Shown here piece by piece: positions 57,597 to 57,697 of a stretch of DNA of 57,697 nt. The position numbers and the translations under genes are program-made. Below the pieces are notes generated by a model. It was not told the DNA's origin, made no database searches, and saw only the letters and a program-made list of their open reading frames with translations. How positions within the stretch are numbered: position 1 is the first letter of the stretch; each line of letters starts with the position of its first letter. Origin of the DNA: Cyanobium sp. ATX 6A2 (lineage in GTDB: Bacteria; Cyanobacteriota; Cyanobacteriia; PCC-6307; Cyanobiaceae); NCBI RefSeq assembly GCF_024346355.1, contig NZ_JAGQCU010000019.1:1-57697 (forward strand), written 5' to 3'.

Positions 57597-57697
57597 GCTG
57601 GTTGATTACGCTGGAATAGCGATAGAATCAGGAGATCAGACTGCATGCCAGCGGTGGGCCAAAGAGGTTTTTGGGACGAACAGCAAAGGGTCGCAAA
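57597..57697 (-). pseudogene. Possible disrupted PIG-L deacetylase end
   Basis: On the minus strand one frame reads YRYSSVINQLADFSRYP, which leads sensibly into LEVERFRLAPRYDF of the next feature after a one-base shift at the TTTTT at about 57585-57589. A TGA lies just ahead in that frame. The remaining bases to the window edge are not recognised. Only weakly supported. Confidence 0.35.

Noticed and set aside
46549-57697. Prophage or integrative element
   Set aside because: No integrase, structural, replication or conjugation genes and no tRNA attachment site were seen in this region.

Overview
The window is chromosomal DNA of a GC-rich picocyanobacterium of the Synechococcus/Cyanobium type. 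Evidence seen directly: the start of psbD (photosystem II D2), ycf3 and ycf34, seven NDH-1 genes (ndhM, F, D, E, G, I, A), the regulators RpaA, RpaB, RbcR and a PedR-like protein, a cyanobacterial carotenoid set (crtB, crtP, a Z-ISO-type isomerase), and the very tight gene packing of small cyanobacterial genomes. A freshwater or brackish Cyanobium is my best guess from GC content and from the toxin-antitoxin and IS load; this is inference.

Layout. 1-12.3 kb: psbD start, a UPF0367 gene, an ABC ATPase, tRNA-Asn(GUU), rpaA, then convergent holB-tmk-copper ATPase, ycf3, and the cytochrome oxidase operon ctaCDE facing radA. 12.3-17.2 kb: rpaB followed by a tightly coupled lipid block plsX-fabH-fabD-plsC. 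17.1-20.5 kb: ydcF-like, tsaB and ycf34 on the minus strand, cca and an RRM protein on the plus strand. 20.5-27 kb: hydrolase, crtB-crtP, ndhM-DUF3172, rbcR, Z-ISO. 27-31 kb: ndhF-ndhD. 31-36.7 kb: LapA-domain protein, scpA, nucleotidyltransferase, metF, pedR-like, a 59-residue gene, CYTH phosphatase, nadK. 36.7-39.6 kb: ndhA-ndhI-ndhG-ndhE operon. 39.6-46.5 kb: gltA, sixA, DUF3352, rhodanese, hrcA, the proteasome-like peptidase Anbu, trpB.

46.6-49.1 kb breaks the usual trpB-sui1-cysC neighbourhood with three toxin-antitoxin loci (hicBA, a Phd/PIN pair and a vapBC pair), two of them with clear palindromic operator candidates. From 49.2 kb the core order dissolves: intact cysC and an AI-2E-family permease are followed by a truncated second permease, a truncated second cysC and a broken IS66 transposase. 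From about 52.5 kb the sequence turns visibly AT-rich and carries surface-glycan genes: a frameshifted family-25 glycosyltransferase, an intact sulfotransferase, a SPASM-domain remnant of a radical SAM protein beside an IS256 transposase that carries a nonsense codon, and a methyltransferase with a PIG-L-like head. I read this end as a decaying, horizontally acquired glycan-modification island.

Working together: RpaA and RpaB, the two OmpR-type regulators that tie light and clock signals to photosynthesis genes, lie 10 kb apart, and a sequence resembling the RpaB HLR1 site lies just upstream of psbD. The NDH-1, terminal oxidase, Ycf3 and carotenoid genes serve the thylakoid membrane; plsX-fabH-fabD-plsC supply its lipids. 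Every convergent gene pair in the window either overlaps or is separated by fewer than 40 bases. I found no CRISPR array, rRNA, integrase or complete mobile element. The most unusual items are the glycan island with its stem-loop cluster, the Anbu subunit with a collagen-like Gly-X-Y linker coupled to hrcA, and the toxin-antitoxin hotspot.
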